The translations under genes and the position numbers were made by a program. Below the pieces are notes generated by a model that saw only the letters and a program-made list of their open reading frames with translations, was not told where the DNA came from and ran no database searches. From assembly GCA_033391075.1 (NCBI GenBank), contig JAWPMV010000001.1:930001-994000 (forward strand): a DNA stretch of 64,000 nucleotides, read 5' to 3'. Positions 45,990-56,387 of this stretch are shown one piece after another. How positions within the stretch are numbered: position 1 is the first letter of the stretch; the number at the start of each line of letters is the position of its first letter. The DNA comes from Bacteroidia bacterium. Its GTDB lineage: Bacteria > Bacteroidota > Bacteroidia > J057.

Positions 45990-46892
45990 ATGGATTATAG
46001 ACTTAGTCATCTAAAACAGCTTGAATCCGAAGCAATTTACATCATCAGGGAAACGGCTGCTCAGTTTGAGCGACCTTGTTTGTTGTTTTCCGGGGGTAAG
46101 GACTCTATCACCATGGCCTGGCTTGCTCGAAAGGCATTTTTTCCGGGAAAACTTCCTTTCCCCATGATGCATGTCGACACCGGTCATAATTTCGATGAAA
46201 CAATTTCATTCAGAGATAAATTCATTTCTGATATGGGCGCACGTCTGATCGTGGCTTCTGTTCAGGAATCTATAGATAAAGGAAGAGCGGTAGAGGAAAA
46301 AGGCCCCAATCCAAGTAGGAACTCCTTGCAGAGTATCACGCTTTTGGATGCCATCGAAGAGAATAAATTTGATGCATGTCTGGGCGGAGCGAGAAGAGAT
46401 GAGGAAAAGGCTCGTGCAAAAGAGCGTTTCTTTTCTCATAGAGACGAATTTGGGCAATGGGAGCCAAAAAATCAGCGTCCTGAATTGTGGGACCTTTTTA
46501 ATGGATATAAGCATCCGGGAGAAAACTTCCGCGTTTTCCCAATTTCGAACTGGACAGAACTGGACGTTTGGATGTACCTGCAGGAAGAAAAAGTTCCTCT
46601 TCCAAATCTTTACTTTGCCCACAAACGCAAAGTGGTTAAAAGAGATGGAGTTTATCTGGCTGATACTCCTTTTATCACCCTGATGGATGGAGAGCAGTTT
46701 GAAGAGAAAATGGTAAGATTCCGTACCATCGGAGATGCTACCTGTACAGGAGCTGTTTTGTCTGATGCGGATTCCATCCCAGCTATAATTGATGAAATTG
46801 CCACTACCCGTACCACCGAACGTGGAGGTAGATCCGATGACAAACGCTCTGACAGTGCTATGGAAGACCGCAAAAAGCAGGGTTATTTCTAG
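45990..46892 (+). CDS. cysD: Sulfate adenylyltransferase subunit 2
   Basis: A 300-residue ATP-pyrophosphatase subunit that, with CysN, makes APS from sulfate and ATP. The PP-loop SGGKDS is at 34-39, followed by FPMMHVDTGHNFDETI, the GGARRDEEKARAKER motif, and the C-terminal TTRTTERGGRSDDKRSDSAM region typical of CysD. It begins 33 bp after cysC and is followed by cysN after 44 bp; all three are on one transcript, probably starting upstream of cysC. Confidence 0.97.
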   Translation: MDYRLSHLKQLESEAIYIIRETAAQFERPCLLFSGGKDSITMAWLARKAFFPGKLPFPMMHVDTGHNFDETISFRDKFISDMGARLIVASVQESIDKGRAVEEKGPNPSRNSLQSITLLDAIEENKFDACLGGARRDEEKARAKERFFSHRDEFGQWEPKNQRPELWDLFNGYKHPGENFRVFPISNWTELDVWMYLQEEKVPLPNLYFAHKRKVVKRDGVYLADTPFITLMDGEQFEEKMVRFRTIGDATCTGAVLSDADSIPAIIDEIATTRTTERGGRSDDKRSDSAMEDRKKQGYF

Positions 46893-46936
46893 CAAACATC
46901 TTTTTAATACTTCTAAATCAATTTCATAAGATATAC

Positions 46937-48178
46937 ATGGACTTATTAAGATTTTCCACAGCCGGTAGCGTAGATGACGGGAAAAGTACCTTGATCGGAA
47001 GGCTGTTGTACGATACAAAATCCATTTTTCAGGACCAGCTTGAGTCTATCGAAAGGACAAGTGAGCAAAGAGGGGATGATTATCTGGACCTGGCCTTGTT
47101 AACAGATGGTTTGAAAGCGGAGCGTGAGCAGGGCATCACCATTGATGTAGCTTATCGCTACTTCGCAACTCCCAGAAGGAAGTTTATCCTGGCAGATACG
47201 CCCGGACATATCCAGTATACCCGTAATATGGTGACAGGAGCTTCTACTGTAAACCTCGCGATCATCCTGGTAGATGCTCGTCATGGGGTAGTGGAGCAAA
47301 CTCGTCGTCATTCTTTCATTGCTTCTCTCCTTCAGATCAAACACGTCATTGTGGCCATCAATAAGATGGACCTGGTTGACTATTCTGAAGAAGCTTATAA
47401 TAAAGTGAGAGAACAGTATGAAAAATTCTCTTCCAAGCTGAACATCCCGGATATCCGTTATATTCCTCTCAGTGCTTTGAAAGGAGATAATGTGGTGGAT
47501 AGAGGAGAAAATATGCCCTGGTACAAGGGATCTCCACTGTTGTATACCCTGGAGACAGTACATGTCGGTAATGACCACAATCATGTAGACAGCCGATTCC
47601 CGGTGCAATACGTAATCCGCCCTCATTCTGATGAATATCCAGACTATAGAGGATATGCAGGTAGAGTTGCAGGAGGCGTATTTAAGCCCGGCGACGATGT
47701 TGTCGTTTTACCCTCCGGTTTTACGTCAAAAGTTAAATCAATCGATACCTACGATGGTCCGGTTGAAGAAGCTTTTGCACCGATGTCTGTGACCATTACC
47801 CTCGAAGATGATATTGATATCAGCCGGGGAGATATGATTGCAAAACCTGAAAATCAGGCAGACGTGAGCCAGGATATTGAGCTGATGCTTTGCTGGATGA
47901 ATGAAAAACCTCTTCAGGAAAGAGGAAAATATAAACTTAGACATACCTCGCGTGATGCAAGATGCATCGTGAAAGACGTTAAGTATAAAGTTGATGTAAA
48001 TAGCCTTCACAGAGTGGAAGATGATAAATCTTTAGGATTGAACGATATCGGACGGGTGCTAATTCGTACCACCGTGCCGCTCATGAAGGATGCTTACAAC
48101 AGAAATCGTAATACAGGAAGTGTGATTCTCATCGATGAGTTCACCAATGAAACTGTAGCTGCAGGTATGATCCTGTAG
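46937..48178 (+). CDS. cysN: Sulfate adenylyltransferase subunit 1 (GTPase)
   Basis: A 413-residue EF-Tu-like GTPase that drives APS synthesis by CysD. G1 is GSVDDGKST (10-18), the switch region has REQGITIDVAYRYF, G3 is DTPGH, and G4 is NKMD. Its length matches CysN alone, without the fused APS kinase seen in NodQ, consistent with the separate cysC two genes upstream. An intrinsic terminator follows the stop. Confidence 0.97.
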   Translation: MDLLRFSTAGSVDDGKSTLIGRLLYDTKSIFQDQLESIERTSEQRGDDYLDLALLTDGLKAEREQGITIDVAYRYFATPRRKFILADTPGHIQYTRNMVTGASTVNLAIILVDARHGVVEQTRRHSFIASLLQIKHVIVAINKMDLVDYSEEAYNKVREQYEKFSSKLNIPDIRYIPLSALKGDNVVDRGENMPWYKGSPLLYTLETVHVGNDHNHVDSRFPVQYVIRPHSDEYPDYRGYAGRVAGGVFKPGDDVVVLPSGFTSKVKSIDTYDGPVEEAFAPMSVTITLEDDIDISRGDMIAKPENQADVSQDIELMLCWMNEKPLQERGKYKLRHTSRDARCIVKDVKYKVDVNSLHRVEDDKSLGLNDIGRVLIRTTVPLMKDAYNRNRNTGSVILIDEFTNETVAAGMIL

Positions 48179-48479
48179 AGAAAGAATTTGAACAAAAAGG
48201 GGCTAAATCCCCCTTTTTGTTCGTTAAATTCTTAACAAACAAAATTCCAAACATCTCACACCCGGTTCTTCGAAGAATAGTTCTTTCGCGTTTCAGATAT
48301 TTCCAGGCTCCGTTAAGGAGATAATATTTACGGTTCGGCGCATTGCAAAATCTCAGGTAAGGTTTTTGCCTAAATTGCTTCGATAAAGGGGTTTGGTACA
48401 TCACTTTTTATTGCACCAAATTATTCAAACCATGCACTGTAATTCTTTGTCACAAAAGAAAAGATCGACCTTGTTGAAC
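48179..48479. other. Intergenic region before the export genes
   Basis: 301 bp. After the cysN terminator there is about 250 bp of leader for the export lipoprotein. The lipoprotein frame is open from 48393, but the signal peptide supports ATG 48480. No clear TAnnTTTG box; TAATTCTTTG at 48440-48449 is a poor candidate. Confidence 0.4.
48191..48221 (+). terminator. Intrinsic terminator after cysN
   Basis: AACAAAAAGGGG, loop CTAAAT, CCCCCTTTTTGTT: twelve or so pairs ending in a T-run. It also reads in the other direction. Confidence 0.85.
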
Positions 48480-49280
48480 ATGTCAAAACAAGTATTAACA
48501 ATGTTGTTAGGCGTTTTATGCCTGACATTCACCTCTTGCATCTCAAACAAGAAAACACTTCTGCTTCAAGGAGGCGGTTTTAGTAAATCCGAGGTTACCT
48601 CAGTACCTAATAAGGCACCTGAGTATAAACTCCAACCAAATGATGTTCTTTCAGTTAAAATCAAAACGCTGAATGCTGATCAAGCCAAGTATTTGGAGCT
48701 TTCGGATAATACTTTTAATGTAAACCAGCTTAGTACATTCCTGGGAGGATATTCAGTCTCGGATTCTGGTTACATTAATATCCCAGCTATTGGAGAGGTG
48801 AAAGTTGGAGGGTTGACAGTCAACAAAGCGCGCGAGCGTGTCCAAACAATGATCCGTGCATCTGCACTTAAAGATGCTTCGGTCTTTGTAAACCTGGTAA
48901 GTTTCCGGGTATCTGTACTGGGTGAAGTAGCAGCTCCCAGCCAGTTTTTTGTCTACAACAATCAGGTAACTATCATGGAAGCCATTGCTCGTGTAGGAGG
49001 CTTCGATGAATTCGCTGATCGAAGCGAGGTTCACTTGATCCGTCAGACTCCCAGGGGAGAAGATGTCATCAAGATTGATATGATGAACTCTGATTTTCTT
49101 ACTTCCCCCTATTATTATCTGTTACCCAATGACGTTTTATATGTCCCAACTCTAGAAGAGAAGAACCAACGTTCTAATCTCTCTACTTTGGTGATCGTAA
49201 ATACGGTCGTTAGTACAGTGAGTGCAACTATTGCCATCCTGACGCTTATAGACCGTAGGAGAGCAGCTGAAGAAGAATAA
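48480..49280 (+). CDS. Wza-like polysaccharide export lipoprotein
   Basis: A 266-residue outer-membrane lipoprotein of the Poly_export family. Start chosen at ATG 48480 so that the signal (SKQVLTMLLGVLCLTFTSC) has a proper n-region and lipobox. The domain begins YKLQPNDVLSVKIKTLN, has the SLBB-like repeat VSFRVSVLGEVAAPSQFFVYN, and ends with a hydrophobic helix (LSTLVIVNTVVSTVSATIAIL) that would span the outer membrane, as in Wza-type translocons of Bacteroidota. The partner Wzc-like kinase begins 38 bp downstream. Confidence 0.92.
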   Translation: MSKQVLTMLLGVLCLTFTSCISNKKTLLLQGGGFSKSEVTSVPNKAPEYKLQPNDVLSVKIKTLNADQAKYLELSDNTFNVNQLSTFLGGYSVSDSGYINIPAIGEVKVGGLTVNKARERVQTMIRASALKDASVFVNLVSFRVSVLGEVAAPSQFFVYNNQVTIMEAIARVGGFDEFADRSEVHLIRQTPRGEDVIKIDMMNSDFLTSPYYYLLPNDVLYVPTLEEKNQRSNLSTLVIVNTVVSTVSATIAILTLIDRRRAAEEE

Positions 49281-49318
49281 GGAATTTTAACGAAGAACCA
49301 TTACAACAAATAGGATAG

Positions 49319-51691
49319 ATGTTTCAGACAAATAGAGGCCTTAGCAACCATTACGGGGACGACACGATTGATGTGAAAAGTATCTTGCGCCGGTTTACCA
49401 GCCGCTGGTACTATTTCCTGATTGGTGTTTTCCTTTTTGGATCTCTGGGCTATCTTTTTCTGCAGTTTTCCCCGAATATTTATCGGGTGCAGTCCAAGGT
49501 AATCCTGGACAACCAAAATGCAAAAGACCTTGCTTCTGAACAGTTCATGAAAGAACTGGGCATGCTATACGACAAGTCAACGGTTGAAGACAAAGCACAG
49601 GTTTTGTCTTCTTTCAACCTCATCCGTTCAACCATAAAGCAACTTCCTTTAGAGGTTTTCTATTACTCAAAAGATGGACTCAAGGTAAGGCAGGCATATA
49701 AAGATGCTCCTTTCTATGTCCAGTTAGATACTACCCACAACCAATTGGTTAATCTGGAAATCTATATCGAAAAACTGAGTGATAGTGAGTATGGAATAAA
49801 GGCGGAAGGGACCAAAATCCAGTTATACAGCAGAAGAGGGAATGAGATCGTCCGTGAATTGGATGAGATCAATATTGATGAGAAAATAGCAATTGGGACA
49901 GGCTATGAGAGTAGCTTGCTTAAGTTTGATGTCTTCTTCAGAGAAGATTATGATACTTATACCAAGGATGCTTATTTCTTCAAAGTCAATACCCTGGATG
50001 GATTAGCAGAAAATTTTCAGGGAGGTCTTGAAATCGCCGCGAGCGGTACCTCCAATATCCTGGATATCACTTCTGAAGGACCGGTAGTTGAGATCGAAAA
50101 AAGTTTCATCAACAAACTACTCGAAACCTATAAGAGGAAGGAATTGAGAGAAATGCGGGATTTGGGATATACAACAGTAAGTTATCTTGATTCTATGCTA
50201 GCCGATGTTACAAATCGTCTTGAAAGAGGAAGGAATAAACTTCAGGCATCCAGAGTTAAAGGAGGTGCTATTGATGTAAACCTTAAAGAAACTACTGTTC
50301 AGAGAGAAATTGGAGAGCTGGAAAGAGAAAGGCTAAGGGCCAATAATGCTTTTGAGTATTATAAAGGTGCTGCTGACAATCTCAACAAAACGCCTCCCGA
50401 TATTCGCTTGGAATTGCCCGCACCTGCTGCCCTGGGAATACAGGATCAGGTATTGACAAATGCAATCACCAAATTGTCCGAGTTATATGATGAGCGTGAA
50501 AAGATGTCTTATACTGTGCTGGAAGGTGCTCCTGAAATGGAAGTAAACCGCCTGGCCATTGAGAACAATCGCCGTGATATAATTATGAATGTCAATAGTA
50601 GCCTGAAAGCTACCGAGACAGAGTTGAGGGGAATTGAAACCAGATTGAAGGGCTTGAAGGCTGATGCGAAAAATTTGCCTCTTGCATCCGCAAGGAATGA
50701 GCGCTATTCAAACGAGATTGAACTTACTCAGGAAGAGTATACCAAACTCACCCAGAAACGTACAGAGGCCATGATCGCTGTTACTTCTGTGAATAGTGTA
50801 GATATCGAGGTGATTGAAAGTGCTCGTTTGGAGGATAATAAACCGATTTCTCCGAAAAAACCTTTGATCATGTTGGTAGCCCTATTCCTCGGAATGGCAT
50901 TGCCCGTTGGATTGATCCTCGTTCAGGACTTCTTCCATGACAAAATTGTCGGAAGAGCCGATATCGAAAGCAGTACCAATATTCCGGTACTTGGTTTTGT
51001 AGCACGTCATGACAGAAATAGTAATTACATCGTTCCGAAAGATTCCCGGACCGCTCTTGCAGAGTCTTTCCGCTCTATTCGGATCAAGATGCAATACCTC
51101 AATGATAATGTGCATCAGCAGGTAGTAGGTTTGACTTCCTCCTCTTCTGGAGAAGGTAAGACCTTCTGTTCTACCAACCTGGCAGCCATCATGGCCCAGG
51201 CCGGGAAGAGAACCCTCCTGATCGACGTGGACCTGAGACGTCCTCGTGTAACTCGTTACTTTGAGAATGGAGACGGTAGTGGATTATCCTCATACCTCGC
51301 AGGAGATATTGATGATTATCGCTATATCGTTCACCAGACGCATATCGAAAATCTGGATGTTATACACTCTGGTCCGGTTTGTACAAACCCGCTGGACTTG
51401 ATCTCTACGGATAAAATGACAGCTCTGATGGAAACCTTCCGTCAGGAGTATGACCATATCGTACTGGATACGCCTCCAGTAGGGCTGGTATCTGACTACC
51501 TCATCATTATGAAGTTGACAGATTTCAATGTCTATGTCGTGAGAGATAGTACAACCAGCATTGACTCCCTCAAGTGGATCAATGAGTTGTATGACAATGA
51601 TAAAATCAAGAATATCGCCATGGTCATCAATGATGTTAAGTCAGTTGCGGCCTATGGATATATCAATAATCACTATGGATATGGTGATTAG
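49319..51691 (+). CDS. Wzc-like polysaccharide co-polymerase/tyrosine autokinase
   Basis: A 790-residue inner-membrane protein. It has a first membrane span near 36-55 (YFLIGVFLFGSLGYLFL), a long periplasmic part with coiled coils (about 60-515), and a second span near 520-540 (LIMLVALFLGMALPVGLIL). A cytoplasmic BY-kinase domain follows: Walker A SSSSGEGKT (607-615), Walker A' LLIDVDLRRPR, Walker B HIVLDTPPVG. The last residues are a Tyr cluster (AAYGYINNHYGYGD), the autophosphorylation tail. With the upstream Wza-like lipoprotein it forms the envelope-spanning exporter and chain-length control of a Wzx/Wzy-type polysaccharide system; flippase and polymerase are not in the window. Confidence 0.94.
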   Translation: MFQTNRGLSNHYGDDTIDVKSILRRFTSRWYYFLIGVFLFGSLGYLFLQFSPNIYRVQSKVILDNQNAKDLASEQFMKELGMLYDKSTVEDKAQVLSSFNLIRSTIKQLPLEVFYYSKDGLKVRQAYKDAPFYVQLDTTHNQLVNLEIYIEKLSDSEYGIKAEGTKIQLYSRRGNEIVRELDEINIDEKIAIGTGYESSLLKFDVFFREDYDTYTKDAYFFKVNTLDGLAENFQGGLEIAASGTSNILDITSEGPVVEIEKSFINKLLETYKRKELREMRDLGYTTVSYLDSMLADVTNRLERGRNKLQASRVKGGAIDVNLKETTVQREIGELERERLRANNAFEYYKGAADNLNKTPPDIRLELPAPAALGIQDQVLTNAITKLSELYDEREKMSYTVLEGAPEMEVNRLAIENNRRDIIMNVNSSLKATETELRGIETRLKGLKADAKNLPLASARNERYSNEIELTQEEYTKLTQKRTEAMIAVTSVNSVDIEVIESARLEDNKPISPKKPLIMLVALFLGMALPVGLILVQDFFHDKIVGRADIESSTNIPVLGFVARHDRNSNYIVPKDSRTALAESFRSIRIKMQYLNDNVHQQVVGLTSSSSGEGKTFCSTNLAAIMAQAGKRTLLIDVDLRRPRVTRYFENGDGSGLSSYLAGDIDDYRYIVHQTHIENLDVIHSGPVCTNPLDLISTDKMTALMETFRQEYDHIVLDTPPVGLVSDYLIIMKLTDFNVYVVRDSTTSIDSLKWINELYDNDKIKNIAMVINDVKSVAAYGYINNHYGYGD

Positions 51692-51709
51692 TCTTTGGAA
51701 ATAGATAAC

Positions 51710-51749
51710 TTGCGGCAAGAAAGAATGATCCTTTTCTTTCTTGTCGCAA
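51710..51749. repeat. Long inverted repeat between the kinase and gmd genes
   Basis: Arms TTGCGGCAAGAAAG (51710-51723) and CTTTCTTGTCGCAA (51736-51749) pair over 14 positions with one G-T, separated by 12 nt. It could end the export transcript (no strong T-run follows) or stabilise the mRNA end. A possible promoter for gmd lies downstream: TTTC (51762-51765), 20 bp, TAGCTTTG (51786-51793). Confidence 0.6.
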
Positions 51750-51877
51750 TACATCCTTCTGTTTCACCTCCCTTGTTTCTTTTTATAGCTTTGTAAGCTA
51801 TCCCTAGTAATTTATGTTCTTCTTTTTAAGAAAGAACATAATTTAAATGAAGCGTTTATTTACTTATTAATTCACAT

Positions 51878-52918
51878 ATGAAAACAGCATTTATTACAGG
51901 AATCACTGGTCAGGATGGCTCTTTTCTGGCAGAGTTCCTTATAGAGAAAGGCTATGAGGTTCATGGGATCATCCGTCGTGCTAGTACGTTTAATACCAGC
52001 CGCATTGATCACCTTATGGGACATGAGCATTTGAATTTGCATCATGGAGACCTTTCTGACAGTGCCAACCTGAATAAACTTCTCCGTCAGATCAAGCCTG
52101 ACGAAATTTATAACCTGGGTGCCCAATCTCATGTTAAAGTATCTTTCGATGTACCTGAATATACTGCTCAGGTTGATGCCGTAGGTACCTTGAGGATTTT
52201 GGATGCGATGATCAATCAGTGTCCGGAAGCACGTTTTTACCAGGCTTCTACTTCAGAGCTTTATGGAAAAGTACAGGAGATTCCACAAACGGAAACCACT
52301 CCTTTCTACCCAAGAAGTCCTTATGGAGTAGCTAAACTGTATGGATTCTGGATCACCAAAAACTTCCGTGAGTCTTATGGACTTTATGCTTGTAACGGTA
52401 TCCTGTTCAACCATGAGTCTGAAAGAAGAGGTAAAACCTTCGTTACCCGCAAGATCACAACCAATTTGGCAGAAATCGCTGTTGGATTGAGAGATGTATT
52501 GAGACTGGGTAATATGGATGCTCAGCGTGACTGGGGATATGCAAAAGAATATGTGGAAATGATGTGGCTTATGCTGCAGCAGGAAGAAGCAGAGGACTTT
52601 GTAGTAGCAACTGGTAAAATGTATACAGTACGTGAATTCGTTGAAAAAGCAGCTACCCATGCTGGTTTTGAGATCGTATGGAAAGGAGAAGGAGTAGACG
52701 AAAAAGGTTATGATGCCAAAACAGGCAAATTGATCGTTGAAGTTGATCCTAAATACTTCCGTCCGGCAGAAGTAGAATTGCTGATAGGTGATCCTACCAA
52801 AGCCAAAGAAAAACTCGGCTGGGTTCCTAAAGTCGAAATCGACGAACTGGTTGAGATCATGATGAATAACGATTTAAAAGAAGCTAAAGCAAAAGTTTTG
52901 CATGGACAAAACAGCTAA
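51878..52918 (+). CDS. gmd: GDP-mannose 4,6-dehydratase
   Basis: A 346-residue extended SDR enzyme making GDP-4-keto-6-deoxymannose, the first step to GDP-L-fucose and related sugars. The nucleotide-binding [14 protein letters not shown], the substrate motif [14 protein letters not shown], the catalytic [11 protein letters not shown] and the [13 protein letters not shown] motif (Tyr-x-x-x-Lys) are all present. Its stop overlaps the fcl start by 17 bp, so the pair is co-translated. Confidence 0.97.
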   Translation: MKTAFITGITGQDGSFLAEFLIEKGYEVHGIIRRASTFNTSRIDHLMGHEHLNLHHGDLSDSANLNKLLRQIKPDEIYNLGAQSHVKVSFDVPEYTAQVDAVGTLRILDAMINQCPEARFYQASTSELYGKVQEIPQTETTPFYPRSPYGVAKLYGFWITKNFRESYGLYACNGILFNHESERRGKTFVTRKITTNLAEIAVGLRDVLRLGNMDAQRDWGYAKEYVEMMWLMLQQEEAEDFVVATGKMYTVREFVEKAATHAGFEIVWKGEGVDEKGYDAKTGKLIVEVDPKYFRPAEVELLIGDPTKAKEKLGWVPKVEIDELVEIMMNNDLKEAKAKVLHGQNS

Positions 52919-53864
52919 AATTTACATAGCCGGCCATCGAGGAATGGTTGGATCTGCTATAGTTCGTAAGCTGATTAAAGAAGGCTACGAAAACCTTGTT
53001 ACGCGTACCTCAAAAGAGCTTGATTTGAGAGATCAGGCTGCTGTAGCAGATTTTTTTGCTACTGAAAAACCAGAATATGTATACCTCGCTGCTGCTAAAG
53101 TAGGAGGGATCGTTGCCAATAATACCTATCGCGCCGAATTTCTGCACGATAACCTGGCAATAGAATTGAATATCATCCATCAATCCTATGTCCACGGAGT
53201 AAAAAAATTGCTGTTTCTGGGTAGCTCATGTATCTATCCAAAATTTGCTCCGCAACCTATGACAGAGGATGATTTGCTGACCGGTAGCCTGGAGCCCACC
53301 AATGAGCCCTATGCGATTGCAAAAATTGCCGGCATCAAATTGTGTGAAGCCTATCGCGATCAGTACGGATGTAATTTTATTTCTGGTATGCCTACCAATT
53401 TGTATGGCCCTAATGACAATTATGACCTGCAAAAATCTCACGTATTGCCCGCTTTGATCCGCAAATTTCACGAAGCCAAAGTAGAAGGGAAGCCAAGTGT
53501 ACCCATCTGGGGAGACGGAAGTCCCAAAAGAGAATTCATGCATGTGGATGATCTCGCCGAGGCTTGCCTCTATCTGATGGAAAGCTATGACGGAAAGCAG
53601 TTCGTCAACATCGGAGTAGGAAATGACATCAGCATCAAAGATTTGGCTTTACTAGTCAAAGATGTGGTGGGCTTTGAAGGAGAATTGGAGTTTGATACTT
53701 CCAAGCCTTCAGGAACTCCCCGCAAGCTCATGAATGTCGGTCGTTTGAACGAAGCAGGATTTACTGCAAAGATCGAATTGAGAGACGGAATCGAGCACGT
53801 GTATCAGGATTTCCTCGATAATCAGGATAAGTATGTCGCGGGTATTCGCGTGGTTCATACTTAG
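52902..53864 (+). CDS. fcl: GDP-L-fucose synthase
   Basis: A 320-residue epimerase/reductase converting GDP-4-keto-6-deoxymannose to GDP-L-fucose. Motifs: [14 protein letters not shown] (NADP binding), [34 protein letters not shown] and the catalytic [15 protein letters not shown]. Complete and of normal length. Its first 17 bp overlap gmd and its last 32 bp overlap the following GH9 gene. It shows that this cluster can supply activated fucose to glycosyltransferases. Confidence 0.97.
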   Translation: MDKTAKIYIAGHRGMVGSAIVRKLIKEGYENLVTRTSKELDLRDQAAVADFFATEKPEYVYLAAAKVGGIVANNTYRAEFLHDNLAIELNIIHQSYVHGVKKLLFLGSSCIYPKFAPQPMTEDDLLTGSLEPTNEPYAIAKIAGIKLCEAYRDQYGCNFISGMPTNLYGPNDNYDLQKSHVLPALIRKFHEAKVEGKPSVPIWGDGSPKREFMHVDDLAEACLYLMESYDGKQFVNIGVGNDISIKDLALLVKDVVGFEGELEFDTSKPSGTPRKLMNVGRLNEAGFTAKIELRDGIEHVYQDFLDNQDKYVAGIRVVHT

Positions 53865-55575
53865 TCTGTGTATAAGCTTATGCTATACATGTACCACGGG
53901 TGAAGCCGGGGTACTCAACCATATATACCCACCGGGTTCAGACAATATTCGTCTGAATCAGGTGGGTTTTTATCCTTCCGGCCCCAAGCATGCAGTTGTA
54001 TTGGATAGCCTGGGGGATAATTTTGTGGTATTCAATGCTGACAATGATAAAGAGGTCTTTAGCGGGAGCCTGGGAGAAGCTCAGTATTGGGAGTATTCGG
54101 GCGAAAGGCTTCGGCTGGCCGATTTTTCTCCCCTGAAAAAGAAAGGTACCTACTATTTGAAAGTGGGCGAAACAGAACGCTCCCATTATTTCGAAATCAA
54201 AGATAAGGTACTCGAAGGGGTACACAGCTCCAGCCTGAAATCCTTTTACTACCAGAGAGCCTCTCTGGAACTCGATAAATCCATAGCTGGTATTTGGGCA
54301 AGAGATCTGGGACATCCGGATAAACAGGTGAAAATTCATAATTCCGTCGAAAGTCCTGGCCGTAAAGCGGGAAGTATCGTTTCTGCTCCCGGAGGATGGT
54401 ATGATGCCGGAGATTATGGAAAGTATACAGCCAATGCAGCCTATGCCAGCTGGATCATGCTGCATTTCTACGAACAATTTCCCCAGCAACTCAAAAAACT
54501 CAATTATCAGATACCAGAGTCTTCCAATAAAATTCCGGATATCCTGGATGAGGCTTTGTACAGCCTTCGCTGGATCATGAGTATGCAAGATCCTGAAACA
54601 GGCAAGGTGTATCATAAACTCACTGGTCTTAAACATCCCCCGAATAAGATGCCGGAAGATGATCTGGATGAGCGCTATATGATAGGCGAAAGTACAGGCA
54701 CGACTTATGCCTTCGCTGCGGTAATGGCTAAGGCGCATAGAGTATTCAAAAACTTTGAGCAAGAATTGCCCGGACTGGCTGATTCCTGTTTGACTGCTTC
54801 TCAGGCTGCCTGGGAGTGGGCGGAGGCAAATCCTGAGATCTATTACCAAAATCCCCCGGACATCCATACAGGACAGTACAAGGATGGGAATTATGGAGAT
54901 GAGTATGTGTGGGCGAAAACAGAATTATATCTTTCTCAAGAGGATGTTAAGTTTGAGCCCGCTAAGAAAGAAATTCTCAAATACCAGGATAAAGCGCCGG
55001 GTTGGAATTCAACCCTTCCACTGGCCTGGATGAGCATAGGTCTGGCTCAGAACCCCAAAGGACTCATTGTTACAGATATTAATGAGCATTTCCTCCGGAT
55101 TGCAGATGCCTATATAAAAGAAAGAAAAGGCAATCCTTATCAATTCATTCTCGGACGGGATAAATATGATTTCATTTGGGGCAGCAATGGTATCGCTGCC
55201 AGTGCGGGCATGTGTTTGATCCATGCCTATACAATTACAAAAAAAGAGAGCTACAAAGATGCCGCTCAGGATGTCATAGATTACTTACTGGGCAGGAATG
55301 CTACGGCTTACTCTTTTCTAACAGGAGTCGGGACTATTCGTCCTATGAATATTCACCATCGCCCCTCAAATGCGGATGGAATTGCCGAGCCGGTACCCGG
55401 ATTCCTGGTGGGCGGACCTCAGGGAGAGAAAAATTACGACGGCTGTAGCTATCCCAGCAGCTTCCCGGCTGCCTTTTATGTGGATGAATGGTGCTCTTAC
55501 TCTACAAATGAGGTGTGTTTGAACTGGAATGCACCTTTTGTCTACCTCTCCGGAGCCCTCGAATTTCTTCAATAG
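53833..55575 (+). CDS. GH9 family glycanase, lipoprotein
   Basis: A 580-residue predicted lipoprotein: signal with lipobox LCYTC (Cys20), CelD_N-like Ig domain (about 36-125, [18 protein letters not shown]), and GH9 (alpha/alpha)6 barrel (135-580). Catalytic residues fit the family: D191/D194 in [12 protein letters not shown], the His of NIHHRPS, and the acid E560 in [14 protein letters not shown]9 enzymes are mostly endoglucanases that hydrolyse beta-1,4-glucan or similar chains. Its ATG lies inside fcl (32-bp overlap), so it belongs to the sugar-nucleotide operon and probably trims or releases the exported polymer rather than feeding on plant cellulose. That role is inferred from context. 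Confidence 0.9.
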   Translation: MSRVFAWFILSLCISLCYTCTTGEAGVLNHIYPPGSDNIRLNQVGFYPSGPKHAVVLDSLGDNFVVFNADNDKEVFSGSLGEAQYWEYSGERLRLADFSPLKKKGTYYLKVGETERSHYFEIKDKVLEGVHSSSLKSFYYQRASLELDKSIAGIWARDLGHPDKQVKIHNSVESPGRKAGSIVSAPGGWYDAGDYGKYTANAAYASWIMLHFYEQFPQQLKKLNYQIPESSNKIPDILDEALYSLRWIMSMQDPETGKVYHKLTGLKHPPNKMPEDDLDERYMIGESTGTTYAFAAVMAKAHRVFKNFEQELPGLADSCLTASQAAWEWAEANPEIYYQNPPDIHTGQYKDGNYGDEYVWAKTELYLSQEDVKFEPAKKEILKYQDKAPGWNSTLPLAWMSIGLAQNPKGLIVTDINEHFLRIADAYIKERKGNPYQFILGRDKYDFIWGSNGIAASAGMCLIHAYTITKKESYKDAAQDVIDYLLGRNATAYSFLTGVGTIRPMNIHHRPSNADGIAEPVPGFLVGGPQGEKNYDGCSYPSSFPAAFYVDEWCSYSTNEVCLNWNAPFVYLSGALEFLQ

Positions 55576-56387
55576 GGCCTTTTCAAGCTATTTAGATTAA
55601 ATTTTCAGTAGAAAAACTGTGCTTCCTATGTAAAAAATAGGGATGTTTTTCGCATTTATTAAACTTTTGCTAATCCTTTCCCCTAAAATAGACATACAAT
55701 CTCTTACACTTTGGCCTTATTTCTATCATTCGGGAAAAGTAAATAGGAAGAATTATTGTCAAAAAATAATACCAAAAATCGTAACAAATGCCTAAATTGC
55801 GCAAAATTGAGTGTGAAATGCTATAAAATGCGCGGGTTTTGATCAAAAACGAAACAAATTGTTTTCGAATATTTGTTACAATTTGTCGGAAAAACTTACA
55901 CAAATTGAGGCTGCTTATATTTTGGGAATTTGAAAATGTAAATGTGAATCCCATATATTTGAAACATCAAAAGTTCAGAAATGGAAATAAACCACTCAAA
56001 TACTTTTGATTCCCTCACTCTTGTAAATTCATTGATTAACACCCTTGTTCTAAAGCGAATATGCGTTGGACACATTTTTAGTGGATAACACATAAAGCAT
56101 TGAAAAAGGTTTGGGGTTAAAAATCATATTGATTCCTTTTTCATTTTTTTAATAATCCGAACAAACTGATTGGTAGACCCAAACAGTGGTAAGAAATTTT
56201 GACCCAAGCGGTTGATTAAAGTGAATCGATCATTCTTTACAAAACCTGGTGTCTAAACTGTTAGAAAGCAACACCATCAAGATCGACACTTTACCAAGCC
56301 TTGAACTCTTGTAATCAAAATTAATTACCGTTCGAATTCAGCATTTTTTTTTTGGGGTATCAATACTTCATGGTAAAGGTTATAACA
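55576..56387. other. Long A/T-rich region upstream of the PL14-like gene
   Basis: About 810 bp without a supportable gene; minus-strand reading frames here look like chance. Features: an inverted repeat ACAAATTGT/ACAATTTGT (55854-55862 and 55878-55886) with a third half-site near 55900, and a likely promoter TTTG (55929-55932), 21 bp, TATATTTG (55954-55961). That would give the downstream mRNA a leader of about 420 nt, which suggests post-transcriptional control, though I recognise no riboswitch. Confidence 0.45.

Noticed and set aside
55670-56093. Minus-strand short reading frames in the A/T-rich gap
   Set aside because: Low-complexity, Phe/Ile-rich translations with no family features and no promoter.
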